The notes beneath the pieces are model-generated. The model worked only from the letters and a program-made list of their open reading frames with translations. It searched no databases and was not told the DNA's origin. Both the position numbers and the translations under genes were made by a program. From Fimenecus sp051881435 (lineage in GTDB: Bacteria > Bacillota > Clostridia > Oscillospirales > Acutalibacteraceae), in contig JBJEPW010000032.1 of assembly GCA_051881435.1 (NCBI GenBank), positions 1 through 64,000 on the forward strand: 64,000 bases of DNA, written 5' to 3'. Below are positions 25,001-32,502 of this stretch, piece after piece; the stretch's first letter is position 1, and each line of letters begins with the position of its first letter.

Positions 25001-25705
25001 ATGCTCTTAAATTTATTAAGAAGCGGATTTGACCCGCTGGAACTTATAATTGATTTGTTTGCAATGGCATTTGTTGTTTTCTGCACAATGCCTGTCCACG
25101 AATATGCTCATGCTCTTATTGCAACAAAGCTGGGTGACCAAACGCCGCGCCTTTCAGGCAGGCTTACTTTGAACCCAATGGCTCATATTTCGCCCTTGGG
25201 CGCCGCTATGATATTTTTGGTCGGATTTGGTTATGCGAAGCCTGTAAGTGTAAATCCAAGAAATTTTAAAGACCCGAAAAAAGGAATGGCTTTAACTGCC
25301 ATAGCAGGTCCTATATCAAATTTGATTATGGCATTTATTTTCCTTTTGCTTGCGCAGATTGTGGATTTGATATCAAACGGTCAAACAGTTTTCTTCCAAA
25401 GAGACGGCGTAATTTTTGCTCCTCAAAGTTTAAATATACCTTTTGCTGTTTGTATGTTTTTGTATTATGCAGGGGTTGTTAATATTAACCTTGCCGTGTT
25501 CAATCTTCTTCCGATTCCGCCTTTGGACGGTTCGCGTATTTTGCAGTTACTCATACCTGCAAAATACTATTACCGTGTAATGCAGTATGAAAGATATATT
25601 ATATTAGCAGTTTTCTTTTTACTGTTCACGGGGATTCTCTCCTATCCCATTTCCTTTATTTCTGATTTGATTTTAGATTTATTTATGTTTTTTGAAAAAT
25701 TTTGA
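25001..25705 (+). CDS. Site-2 protease family metalloprotease
   Basis: A 234-residue integral membrane M50-type peptidase (YwhC-like). The zinc motif is HEYAH in a transmembrane helix (about residue 30), and the third ligand lies in the typical LLPIPPLDGSRIL segment (about 170-180). About five to six helices. These small S2P homologues precede scpA-scpB in many Firmicutes; their substrates are unknown. The start has CGAAAGGA upstream. The stop is close to, or overlaps, the scpA start. Confidence 0.93.
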   Translation: MLLNLLRSGFDPLELIIDLFAMAFVVFCTMPVHEYAHALIATKLGDQTPRLSGRLTLNPMAHISPLGAAMIFLVGFGYAKPVSVNPRNFKDPKKGMALTAIAGPISNLIMAFIFLLLAQIVDLISNGQTVFFQRDGVIFAPQSLNIPFAVCMFLYYAGVVNINLAVFNLLPIPPLDGSRILQLLIPAKYYYRVMQYERYIILAVFFLLFTGILSYPISFISDLILDLFMFFEKF

Positions 25706-25713
25706 GTGATGAT

Positions 25714-26451
25714 ATGGAAAAAATATCTTATAAGTTAGAGGTGTTTGAGGGGCCTATGGATTTGCTCTTGCACCTAATTTCAAAACATAAACTGAATATT
25801 TACGATATACCGATTGTAACGCTGGTTGAGCAATATATTGATTATGTCAGGCGCATGCAGGAAGAAGATTTGTATGTTGCCTCCGATTTTCTTGAAATGG
25901 CGGCACGACTTGTATATTTAAAATCGGTTTCACTTTTACCGGTTTACACAGAGGCGCAGGAACTGAAAGAGGAGCTTCAAGGCGAGCTGATTGAGTACCG
26001 CGATATGAAGCTTATGGCTGAAAAGCTTTCCGAAAATACCGATGGTTTTAATTCTTTCGTACGTGAGCAGGAAAAAATCGATATTGACCAGACTTATAAA
26101 AGACTTCACGATCCCCAGGAATTGTTCGCGGCTTATGTTTCCGCAGCAGGCAGAAAAATGCGACAGATGCCGCCCCCGATAGAAGCATTTCGCGAAATCG
26201 TTGTTAAAAAAGTTGTGTCCGTAGGTTCAAGAATTTCAAAAATATTTTCTAAATTCTCAAAAAGAGGTACAAAAACCAAATTCAACACTCTTTTTGATGA
26301 TGCGCAGTCCCGTTCGGAAATTGTTGCAACCTTTTTAGCCTTGCTTGAACTGACAAAATCCAAAAAACTTAAAGTATTAGGCGACGGTGACGAAACACAG
26401 ATAGAATTATTGGACGAAAGCTATTCTGAAATCAGCGAGGAATGGAATTGA
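25714..26451 (+). CDS. scpA: Segregation and condensation protein A
   Basis: Kleisin subunit of the bacterial SMC-ScpA-ScpB condensin complex. 245 residues. YKLEVFEGPMDLLLHLISKHKL at the N-terminus and DFLEMAARLVYLKS (about 60-73) are diagnostic; the C-terminal winged helix (about 205-240, VATFLALLELTKSKKLK) is complete. The start is ambiguous: ATG at 25714 is given, but a TTG at 25702 overlapping the previous stop (TTGA) is possible; neither has a strong ribosome binding site. The stop shares one base with the scpB ATG (TGATG). Confidence 0.95.
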   Translation: MEKISYKLEVFEGPMDLLLHLISKHKLNIYDIPIVTLVEQYIDYVRRMQEEDLYVASDFLEMAARLVYLKSVSLLPVYTEAQELKEELQGELIEYRDMKLMAEKLSENTDGFNSFVREQEKIDIDQTYKRLHDPQELFAAYVSAAGRKMRQMPPPIEAFREIVVKKVVSVGSRISKIFSKFSKRGTKTKFNTLFDDAQSRSEIVATFLALLELTKSKKLKVLGDGDETQIELLDESYSEISEEWN

Positions 26452-27011
26452 TGAAAGCAAGTAAACTTGAAGCGGCGGCAGAAGCTATATTGTTTGCCGC
26501 AGGTGAGCCTGTGGAGCTTGAAAGAATTGCACAGGCTCTTGAAATTGAAAATGAAATATGCGAACAGGTGCTTTATAATTTATCGGCAAAGCTTGATGAG
26601 CAAAAAAGCGGAATTTGCCTTTTAAAGCTTGGAACAAGGTATCAGCTTTCTTCAAGAACGGAGTTTGCCGAAGTGATAAGAACTGTTCTTGAATTAAGGA
26701 AGAATACCCCTCTGTCGCAAGCGGCTTTTGAGGTACTTGCCGTAATTGCATACAACCAGCCTGTAACAAAATCTTTTGTTGAGCAGGTCAGGGGAGTTGA
26801 CTGTTCCGGCGTTATATCAACTCTTTGTCAAAAAAAGCTGATTGAGGAAAAAGGCCGCCTTGACTTACCCGGCAGACCGCTTGTGTACGGTACAACTCCT
26901 GATTTTCTGCGGTGTTTTTCAATCTCATCACTTGATGAATTACCCGCGGTTCCTCAAAACGACATTGTTGATGAATCTTCCGATGGTGACACGGTTGCCG
27001 GTGAAGCATAA
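26451..27011 (+). CDS. scpB: Segregation and condensation protein B
   Basis: Winged-helix partner of ScpA in the SMC complex. 186 residues. ASKLEAAAEAILFAAGEPV at the N-terminus and EVLAVIAYNQPVTKS..VRGVDCSGVI in the second winged helix are typical. ATG at 26451 is favoured over 26442 because GAGG at 26437 is 10 bases away, and it gives the classic one-base overlap with scpA. Confidence 0.95.
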   Translation: MKASKLEAAAEAILFAAGEPVELERIAQALEIENEICEQVLYNLSAKLDEQKSGICLLKLGTRYQLSSRTEFAEVIRTVLELRKNTPLSQAAFEVLAVIAYNQPVTKSFVEQVRGVDCSGVISTLCQKKLIEEKGRLDLPGRPLVYGTTPDFLRCFSISSLDELPAVPQNDIVDESSDGDTVAGEA

Positions 27012-27046
27012 ATTTTTATAAAATTCTTTTGTAAGGGGGTGCTCTT

Positions 27047-27742
27047 TTGACGGCGTTATACATAATTCTCGGTATTATTGCTTTTTTTATCTTGATTTTG
27101 TCTGTTCGTATTACATTGCACGGCGAGTATTTTGATGAATTTAAGCTTGATGTTTCATGGCTCTTTTTGAAATTCAATATTTTTCCTCTGAAGAAGAAGG
27201 GTAAGCCGAAAAAAGAAAAAGCTCCCAAAGAAAAGAAGGAAGAAGCGCCGCCGAAAGAAGAACCGAAGCCGGAGGGTGAAAAGAAGGAAAACATCTTTGT
27301 AAAGTTTTATAAAAATCAAGGTGTTGACGGTGTTGTAAAGCTGATAAATAACGCCGCGTATTCTTTGGCAAGAATGATGAATTCTTTTAAAAAGCATATA
27401 ATTTTGCGTGAACTGTACCTTTGGATGACTGTTTCTTCCGCTAATGACGCGGGTGAAACAGCTTTGGAATACGGCAGAATGTGTCAAAAGGTTTTCCCCG
27501 CGCTTTCATTTATCTGCTCAACCTTGACCGTTAAAAAATACGATGTTGAAATTGAGCCTGATTTCCTGGGAAATAAAAATACGGCACAGTTTGTTTTTTC
27601 GGTTTCGGTAAGACCTATATTTATTCTAAACGCGCTGATAATCCTCGTATTCCGCTTGATATTTAAGGTTGTTATTAAATTCCTATTGGGAATTAGCGAT
27701 AAAACAAAAGATAAAAATATAAAAGAAGGTGGTGCTATATGA
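27047..27742 (+). CDS. DUF2953 membrane-anchored protein
   Basis: A 231-residue DUF2953 protein, usually found upstream of gerW/ytfJ in spore formers. It has an N-terminal transmembrane helix (about 3-22), a strongly charged Lys/Glu/Pro-rich linker (about 50-85), a central domain, and a C-terminal hydrophobic region (about 187-215). TTG start with AAGGGGG 8 bases upstream. Overlaps the next start by 4 bases. Function unknown, likely sporulation-linked by context. Confidence 0.85.
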   Translation: MTALYIILGIIAFFILILSVRITLHGEYFDEFKLDVSWLFLKFNIFPLKKKGKPKKEKAPKEKKEEAPPKEEPKPEGEKKENIFVKFYKNQGVDGVVKLINNAAYSLARMMNSFKKHIILRELYLWMTVSSANDAGETALEYGRMCQKVFPALSFICSTLTVKKYDVEIEPDFLGNKNTAQFVFSVSVRPIFILNALIILVFRLIFKVVIKFLLGISDKTKDKNIKEGGAI

Positions 27743-28170
27743 TGAAAGAAAAATCATCAGCAGCAGGAATTCTCGAAAGTACGATTGAAAAGGTGAAGGA
27801 CCTTGTAAATGTGAGTACAATTATCGGTGAGCCTATTAAGGTTGACAACGGTGTTACAATAATTCCCGTGTCAAAGGTTACATACGGATTTGCTTCCGGC
27901 GGTTCTGATTTCCCCTCAAAAAGTAATCAGGATATTTTCGGCGGCGGAGGAGGAGCAGGCGTTACAATTACTCCTGTTGCTTTCCTTGTAATCGACGCTT
28001 ACGGTAATGTTGATATTAAGCACATCACAGCGTTTGATAATGCGGCTGAACGCGTTGTAAGCCTTGTTCCTGAGATGTTTGATAAGGTTTCGGGCGCTAT
28101 CAATAAGAACAAGATGGACAAAATCTACAATAAAGCCGTTGCAGAAGCAGAGGAAACAGTTACAGAATAA
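27739..28170 (+). CDS. gerW: GerW family sporulation protein (YtfJ)
   Basis: A 143-residue YtfJ/GerW protein; in B. subtilis it is made in the forespore and is needed for normal germination with some germinants. Signatures: IGEPIKVDNGVTIIPVSKVTYGFASGG split over residues about 35-60, a glycine-rich turn FGGGGGAGVTITPVAFLV, and a tail of charged helix. The ATG overlaps the DUF2953 stop; a second ATG follows immediately at 27742. RBS AAGGTGG. Confidence 0.93.
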   Translation: MMKEKSSAAGILESTIEKVKDLVNVSTIIGEPIKVDNGVTIIPVSKVTYGFASGGSDFPSKSNQDIFGGGGGAGVTITPVAFLVIDAYGNVDIKHITAFDNAAERVVSLVPEMFDKVSGAINKNKMDKIYNKAVAEAEETVTE

Positions 28171-28220
28171 TTCTATTCTTAAACAATCCTGCAAAAGCAT
28201 ATAATTTTGCGGTGATTGTT

Positions 28221-29363
28221 TTGAAAAAGATTATTTCCCTGTTTTTGTCGTTGGTTGTAATATCTTTGTGTGCTTTGCCTGCTTTTGCAGAGAAACCGCA
28301 GATTTCCGCAAAGGCGGCTGTTGTTATGTGCGCCGAATCGGGCGAAATTGTATTTTCTGAAAATATGAATATGCAGTTATCAATGGCGAGCACAACAAAG
28401 ATAATGACGGCGCTTTTAGCTCTTGAATACGGTGCTGACGATACATTGATTACCGTTACGGAAGAAATGGTTGCCGTTGAAGGCACTTCTATGGGGCTTA
28501 AAGCGGGGGACAGCGTTTCTTTAAAAACTCTTGTCAAAGGTATGTTGCTTGAATCAGGCAACGATGCCGCAAATGCAACTGCGTACATTGTGGGCGGAAA
28601 TATACCTAATTTCGTCAAAATGATGAACGACAAAGCAAAAATGCTTGGAATGAACTCAACCTCGTTTGAAACTCCATCGGGGCTTGATGGAGATAATCAT
28701 TATTCTACTGCATACGATATGGCTCTTTTGGCATCATATGCCATCAAAAATCCCGAGTTTATAAGTATTTGTTCTGCTGAAAGTATGGCTGTGTATTACG
28801 GTTCACCGCCTTACAGACGAATTCTTACAAATCATAATAAACTTTTAAAAATCTATGACGGTGCATTCGGCGTAAAGACGGGTTTTACTAAAAAAAGCGG
28901 CAGGTGTCTTGTGTCTGCCGCCGAAAAAGAGGGTAAAACGTTGATTTGCGTCACATTAAGTGCGCCCGATGATTGGGATGACCACGTTAATCTGCTCGAT
29001 TATTCTTTTGCGAAAACAAATTCTCATACGGTTTATGAGGATTTGTCGAATGTGCGTTTGAAAATTGTAGGCGGCAGTGAAGAAAGCATCGGAATAGAGC
29101 AATCATACGTCCCGAATTATACATCGGTTTCGGATAATTTTGAATTAAGATGTAAAGTATATTTAAAGCAGTTTGAGTATGCTCCCGTAAGTAAAGGCGA
29201 TGTATTGGGAAGTGTTCAATACTTTGATAAGACGGGAAAAATCATATTTGAAATACCCTTGTGCGCCGCCGAATCGGTACAAATTGCAATTACCGATAAT
29301 GTAAAAAGCAAAGCGGAAAGTAAAATTACATTTAAAGACAGAATTTTAAATTTTTTCAGGTGA
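28221..29363 (+). CDS. D-alanyl-D-alanine carboxypeptidase (S11)
   Basis: Penicillin-binding protein 5/6-type D,D-carboxypeptidase (DacB/DacF-like), 380 residues, trimming stem peptides of peptidoglycan. A signal peptide ends near residue 23 (LCALPAFA-E). Catalytic motifs: S57-T-T-K60, the SGN triad in LESGNDAAN, and KTG in GVKTGFTKKSGR. The C-terminal beta-rich S11 domain is present. TTG at 28221 is chosen for GGTGAT 5 bases ahead; an in-frame GTG lies at 28212. Between gerW and rluB, it matches the sporulation-type dacB position, so a spore-cortex role is likely. Confidence 0.92.
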   Translation: MKKIISLFLSLVVISLCALPAFAEKPQISAKAAVVMCAESGEIVFSENMNMQLSMASTTKIMTALLALEYGADDTLITVTEEMVAVEGTSMGLKAGDSVSLKTLVKGMLLESGNDAANATAYIVGGNIPNFVKMMNDKAKMLGMNSTSFETPSGLDGDNHYSTAYDMALLASYAIKNPEFISICSAESMAVYYGSPPYRRILTNHNKLLKIYDGAFGVKTGFTKKSGRCLVSAAEKEGKTLICVTLSAPDDWDDHVNLLDYSFAKTNSHTVYEDLSNVRLKIVGGSEESIGIEQSYVPNYTSVSDNFELRCKVYLKQFEYAPVSKGDVLGSVQYFDKTGKIIFEIPLCAAESVQIAITDNVKSKAESKITFKDRILNFFR

Positions 29364-29367
29364 ATTT

Positions 29368-30114
29368 ATGGCAGATAACAAAATCAGACTTCAAAAGTAC
29401 CTTTCTGAATGCGGCATTGCTTCAAGGCGTAAAGCGGAGGATTTGATTTCAGCCGGTAAGGTTAAGGTTAACGGGAAATTTGCCTCAATAGGCGACAAGG
29501 TTGACCCGAAAAAGGATACCGTTGCCGTTTCCGGCAAGAAGGTAACAAAGAGTAAAACAAACACATATATTATGCTCCATAAGCCGAGAGGCTTTATTAC
29601 AACTTTAAGCGATGAAATGGGCAGAAAGTGTGTTGCTCAGCTTATTGAAGATGTTGGGAAAAGGGTTTATCCCGTCGGTAGGCTCGACAGGGATTCCGAA
29701 GGCTTACTTTTGTTTACGGATGACGGTGAATTTGCCAATGCTTTAACGCACCCAACACGCCATGTTCCGAAAACTTACCGTGTTACAGTCAGACCGTCAA
29801 TTACCGATGACCAGTTAACGGCTCTTTCTACGGGAATTGAGATCGACGGCAGAATGACCATGCCTTCGGAAGTCAGAGTTATTCAAAAGCAAGAGGGCAG
29901 AGTTGTTCTTGAAATAATTATATACGAGGGAAGAAATAGGCAGATAAGAAAAATGTGCGAGGCGCTTGGGCTTGAAGTAGCCCGCTTAAAGCGAACGCAA
30001 ATCGGTTCTGTAAAGCTTGGAATGTTAAAACAGGGCGATTGGCGTAATCTTACTGATGACGAAGTACACAAGCTAATGACAGCAGCATCACTTGACAGAA
30101 AGAATATGAAATAA
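29368..30114 (+). CDS. rluB: RsuA/RluB family 23S rRNA pseudouridine synthase
   Basis: A 248-residue pseudouridine synthase with an N-terminal S4 RNA-binding domain (about 5-60, RLQKYLSECGIASRRKAEDL) and the catalytic-Asp signature VGRLDRDSEGLLLFT (about 105-119), plus the EGRNRQIRKMCEALG motif. It resembles the 23S rRNA U2605 enzyme RluB. Four bases separate it from the upstream gene, and its stop directly abuts the next start. Specificity RluB versus other RsuA-family members is inferred. Confidence 0.93.
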   Translation: MADNKIRLQKYLSECGIASRRKAEDLISAGKVKVNGKFASIGDKVDPKKDTVAVSGKKVTKSKTNTYIMLHKPRGFITTLSDEMGRKCVAQLIEDVGKRVYPVGRLDRDSEGLLLFTDDGEFANALTHPTRHVPKTYRVTVRPSITDDQLTALSTGIEIDGRMTMPSEVRVIQKQEGRVVLEIIIYEGRNRQIRKMCEALGLEVARLKRTQIGSVKLGMLKQGDWRNLTDDEVHKLMTAASLDRKNMK

Positions 30115-30501
30115 ATGATATACTACAAACCAATTACGGATAAAGTTGAGCTTGAACAGCTTTTTAAATCGGATTTTAATACGGAAGAAGCAGTTTTCGG
30201 CGGCTATATCGGCTATGATGAAAGCAATAATGAAGTTGGAAAATGTCTTGTGAAGATTACGGGATATAACTGCGTTGTTGCAGAGCTTGACTGTGATTAT
30301 TCGGACAAGCTTTTAACAGAGGGATTTTTGCGAGCCGCTCTGAATTTCGGTGCAAACAGAAACGCCTATATGGCTTATTGCAGTCTTGAAGAGATAAAAG
30401 ATGTTTTAACTTTATTAGGCTTTGAAAAAAATAACGGCATTTATGAAGGCGATATTCCCACGCTTTTAAAGGGAAGTTGCTGTAAAAAATCGGGAGTGTA
30501 G
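30115..30501 (+). CDS. Conserved-looking protein of unknown function
   Basis: A 128-residue protein I do not recognise. It begins directly after the rluB stop (TAAATG) and ends 3 bases before yicC, so it belongs to that operon. The sequence (MIYYKPITDKVELEQLF.., GGYIGYDESNNEVGKCLV, LTLLGFEKNNGIYEGDI) has the feel of a degenerate GNAT-type acyltransferase fold with a beta-strand pattern and a GFEKNNGIYE motif, but the acetyl-CoA loop is not evident. The C-terminus has a CCKK dicysteine. Treat as hypothetical. Confidence 0.75.
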   Translation: MIYYKPITDKVELEQLFKSDFNTEEAVFGGYIGYDESNNEVGKCLVKITGYNCVVAELDCDYSDKLLTEGFLRAALNFGANRNAYMAYCSLEEIKDVLTLLGFEKNNGIYEGDIPTLLKGSCCKKSGV

Positions 30502-30504
30502 AAA

Positions 30505-31389
30505 ATGATAAGAAGTATGACAGGCTACGGCAGAGCCCAGGCAACGGTTGATTCAATGAACATCACCGTTGAGATTAAAAGCGTGAATCACAGGTATTTT
30601 GAGTTCAGTTCAAGAGTCCCGCGTAATTACGGATTTCTTGATGAAAAGCTGAAAAGTTATATAAATACCCTCGTTTCAAGAGGTAAAACAGAGTGTTATG
30701 TATCTATTGAAAATCTTGAAGAGGGAGACGCGGAAATTTTAGTTAATCAGTCCCTTGCCGATTCATATTTAAAGGCTTTCAGAGAATTAGCGGATAAAAA
30801 TGATTTAACGCTTCGCGATGACCTTGCGTTGTCGTCGCTTATTCGCTGTAATGATATATTTACGGTTCACAAAAACGAAGCTGACGAAGAAAGAATTTGG
30901 AATGCTGTTAAAACTGTTACAGAAATCGCATTAAATAATTTTATTGCTATGCGTGAGGTTGAGGGCGAAAAGCTTAAAAACGATGTTTTATCCCGTGCAG
31001 AGACAATACTTACCAATGTTGAAACGATTGAAAAGCGTTCACCTGAAACAGTAAAAGAGTATAACGATAAGCTTCTTGCCCGTATAAACGAATTCCTCTC
31101 CAATGTTCAGGTTGATGAACAGCGTTTAATGGCTGAATGTGCAATTTTTGCCGATAAAGTAGCCGTTGCCGAAGAAACAGTAAGGCTTCGCAGTCATATT
31201 GACCAATTAAGGCAGTTTTTGTCAAGCGATGAAGCAATAGGCAGAAAAACGGACTTTCTGGTTCAGGAAATGAACCGTGAGGCAAATACTATAGGCTCCA
31301 AAGCGCAGGATGTTACCATTGCCCGTTGCGTTATAGATATTAAAGCGGAAATTGAAAAAATCCGTGAGCAAATTCAAAATATTGAATGA
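30505..31389 (+). CDS. yicC: YicC/YloC family endoribonuclease
   Basis: A 294-residue YicC-like protein. MIRSMTGYGRAQ at the start and the C-terminal EMNREANTIGSKAQD (about residue 255) are family signatures. Members of this family act as divalent-cation-dependent endoribonucleases in E. coli and B. subtilis. Middle section is helical and charged. The position just before remA-gmk-rpoZ is the normal Firmicute location. The start has GTGTAG and a weak binding site. Confidence 0.93.
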   Translation: MIRSMTGYGRAQATVDSMNITVEIKSVNHRYFEFSSRVPRNYGFLDEKLKSYINTLVSRGKTECYVSIENLEEGDAEILVNQSLADSYLKAFRELADKNDLTLRDDLALSSLIRCNDIFTVHKNEADEERIWNAVKTVTEIALNNFIAMREVEGEKLKNDVLSRAETILTNVETIEKRSPETVKEYNDKLLARINEFLSNVQVDEQRLMAECAIFADKVAVAEETVRLRSHIDQLRQFLSSDEAIGRKTDFLVQEMNREANTIGSKAQDVTIARCVIDIKAEIEKIREQIQNIE

Positions 31390-31398
31390 GGTAAATTT

Positions 31399-31662
31399 AT
31401 GAAGCTTATCAATATCGGATTCGGAAATTCCGTTAATGCAGACAGAGTAATCGCAGTTGTTTCAACAGACTCCGCCCCAGTCAAAAGAATTATTGCAAAG
31501 GCAAAGGAAAGCAATATGCTGATTGACGCAACGCAGGGCAGAAAAACTCACGCTGTATTGATTATGGACAGTGACCATGTAATTTCTACTTATCTTAAAG
31601 CAGAAACAATACTTAACCGTACAGAAACCGACTGTGCAGAGGAGGGTGTATATGGCGAATAA
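31399..31662 (+). CDS. remA: RemA/DUF370 family regulator
   Basis: An 87-residue RemA (YlzA) protein; in B. subtilis it is a DNA-binding activator of biofilm matrix and osmoprotectant genes. KLINIGFGNSVNADRVIAVV and LIDATQGRKTHAVLIMDS are nearly invariant in the family. RBS GAGGTAA before the ATG. Its end overlaps the gmk start by 11 bases. Whether it governs a matrix in this species is unknown. Confidence 0.94.
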   Translation: MKLINIGFGNSVNADRVIAVVSTDSAPVKRIIAKAKESNMLIDATQGRKTHAVLIMDSDHVISTYLKAETILNRTETDCAEEGVYGE

Positions 31663-32266
31663 AGAGGGAATGCTTATACTTTTCTCAGGACCGTCCGGAG
31701 TGGGCAAGGATACAGTACTTGATGTGGTTTTGAATAAAGATAAATCACTTCAAAAATCCGTTTCTCTGACCACAAGAAACAGGAGAGAAAATGAGGTTGA
31801 CGGTAAGGACTATTACTTCATTTCTATACCTAAATTTGAGCATATGATAAATAACGGCGAGGTTTTGGAGTTTGCGCGCTACGGGAGAAATCTTTACGGA
31901 ACGCCCAAAGCACCTGTTGACAAATGGCTTGCCGAGGGCAAAACCGTGATATTGAAAATCGAGGTCAAGGGTGCCGCAAAAATTAAGAAAAAATATCCCG
32001 ACGCCGTTGCGATTTTCCTTATGCCGCCTTCTATGAAAGAGCTGGAAAGCCGTTTGAGGTTTAGAGGAACAGAGGACGAAGAGGATATCCGCCGAAGGCT
32101 TGAAATTGCTTGCGACGAGGTTAAAAAGAGCGTGGATTATGATTATGTTGTTGTAAACGACAATCTTGATTCCGCTTCCGATAATGTGCTTACGATTATA
32201 AAATCACTTGATTTTACATACAAAAGAATGAATAATTATATAAGCGAGGTAATTGAAAATGTTTAA
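31652..32266 (+). CDS. gmk: Guanylate kinase
   Basis: Converts GMP to GDP with ATP; 204 residues. P-loop LFSGPSGVGKDTVLD (about 8-22), the GMP-binding SLTTRNRRENEVDGKDYYF, and the lid region RLRFRGTEDEEDIRRRL are present. The ATG at 31652 has GGAGG 6 bases ahead and lies inside the remA end. It overlaps rpoZ by 8 bases. Confidence 0.97.
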   Translation: MANKEGMLILFSGPSGVGKDTVLDVVLNKDKSLQKSVSLTTRNRRENEVDGKDYYFISIPKFEHMINNGEVLEFARYGRNLYGTPKAPVDKWLAEGKTVILKIEVKGAAKIKKKYPDAVAIFLMPPSMKELESRLRFRGTEDEEDIRRRLEIACDEVKKSVDYDYVVVNDNLDSASDNVLTIIKSLDFTYKRMNNYISEVIENV

Positions 32267-32468
32267 TCCAGATTTAAGAAATGTATTGAAAAACCGCACA
32301 AGCCGTTATTCTCTTGTAACAGCAGTTGCAAAGCGTGCAAGGGAAGTTGCCGCCGAAGCAGAGGAAAAGGGCGAAATTCTCGATGAAAAGCCCGTAAGCA
32401 TCGCTCTTGATGAAATCATAAGCGGTAAATACGAGGTTGTTGAGCCGGAAGAGATCAGAAATATCTGA
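32259..32468 (+). CDS. rpoZ: RNA polymerase omega subunit
   Basis: A 69-residue omega subunit that helps assemble RNA polymerase. The core LKNRTSRYSLVTAVAKRARE and VSIALDEIISGKYEV match the family. ATG at 32259 with GAGG upstream. It overlaps the end of gmk. coaBC, which usually follows in Bacilli, is absent; priA comes next. Confidence 0.94.
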   Translation: MFNPDLRNVLKNRTSRYSLVTAVAKRAREVAAEAEEKGEILDEKPVSIALDEIISGKYEVVEPEEIRNI

Positions 32469-32502
32469 AAATTTAATAAATAATTGTTTAGGGGGGCAGA
32501 AT

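Noticed and set aside
28191..28210. Stem-loop GCAAAA/TTTTGC before the carboxypeptidase start
   Set aside because: Six A/T-rich pairs only; could be chance, though it lies next to the ribosome binding site.
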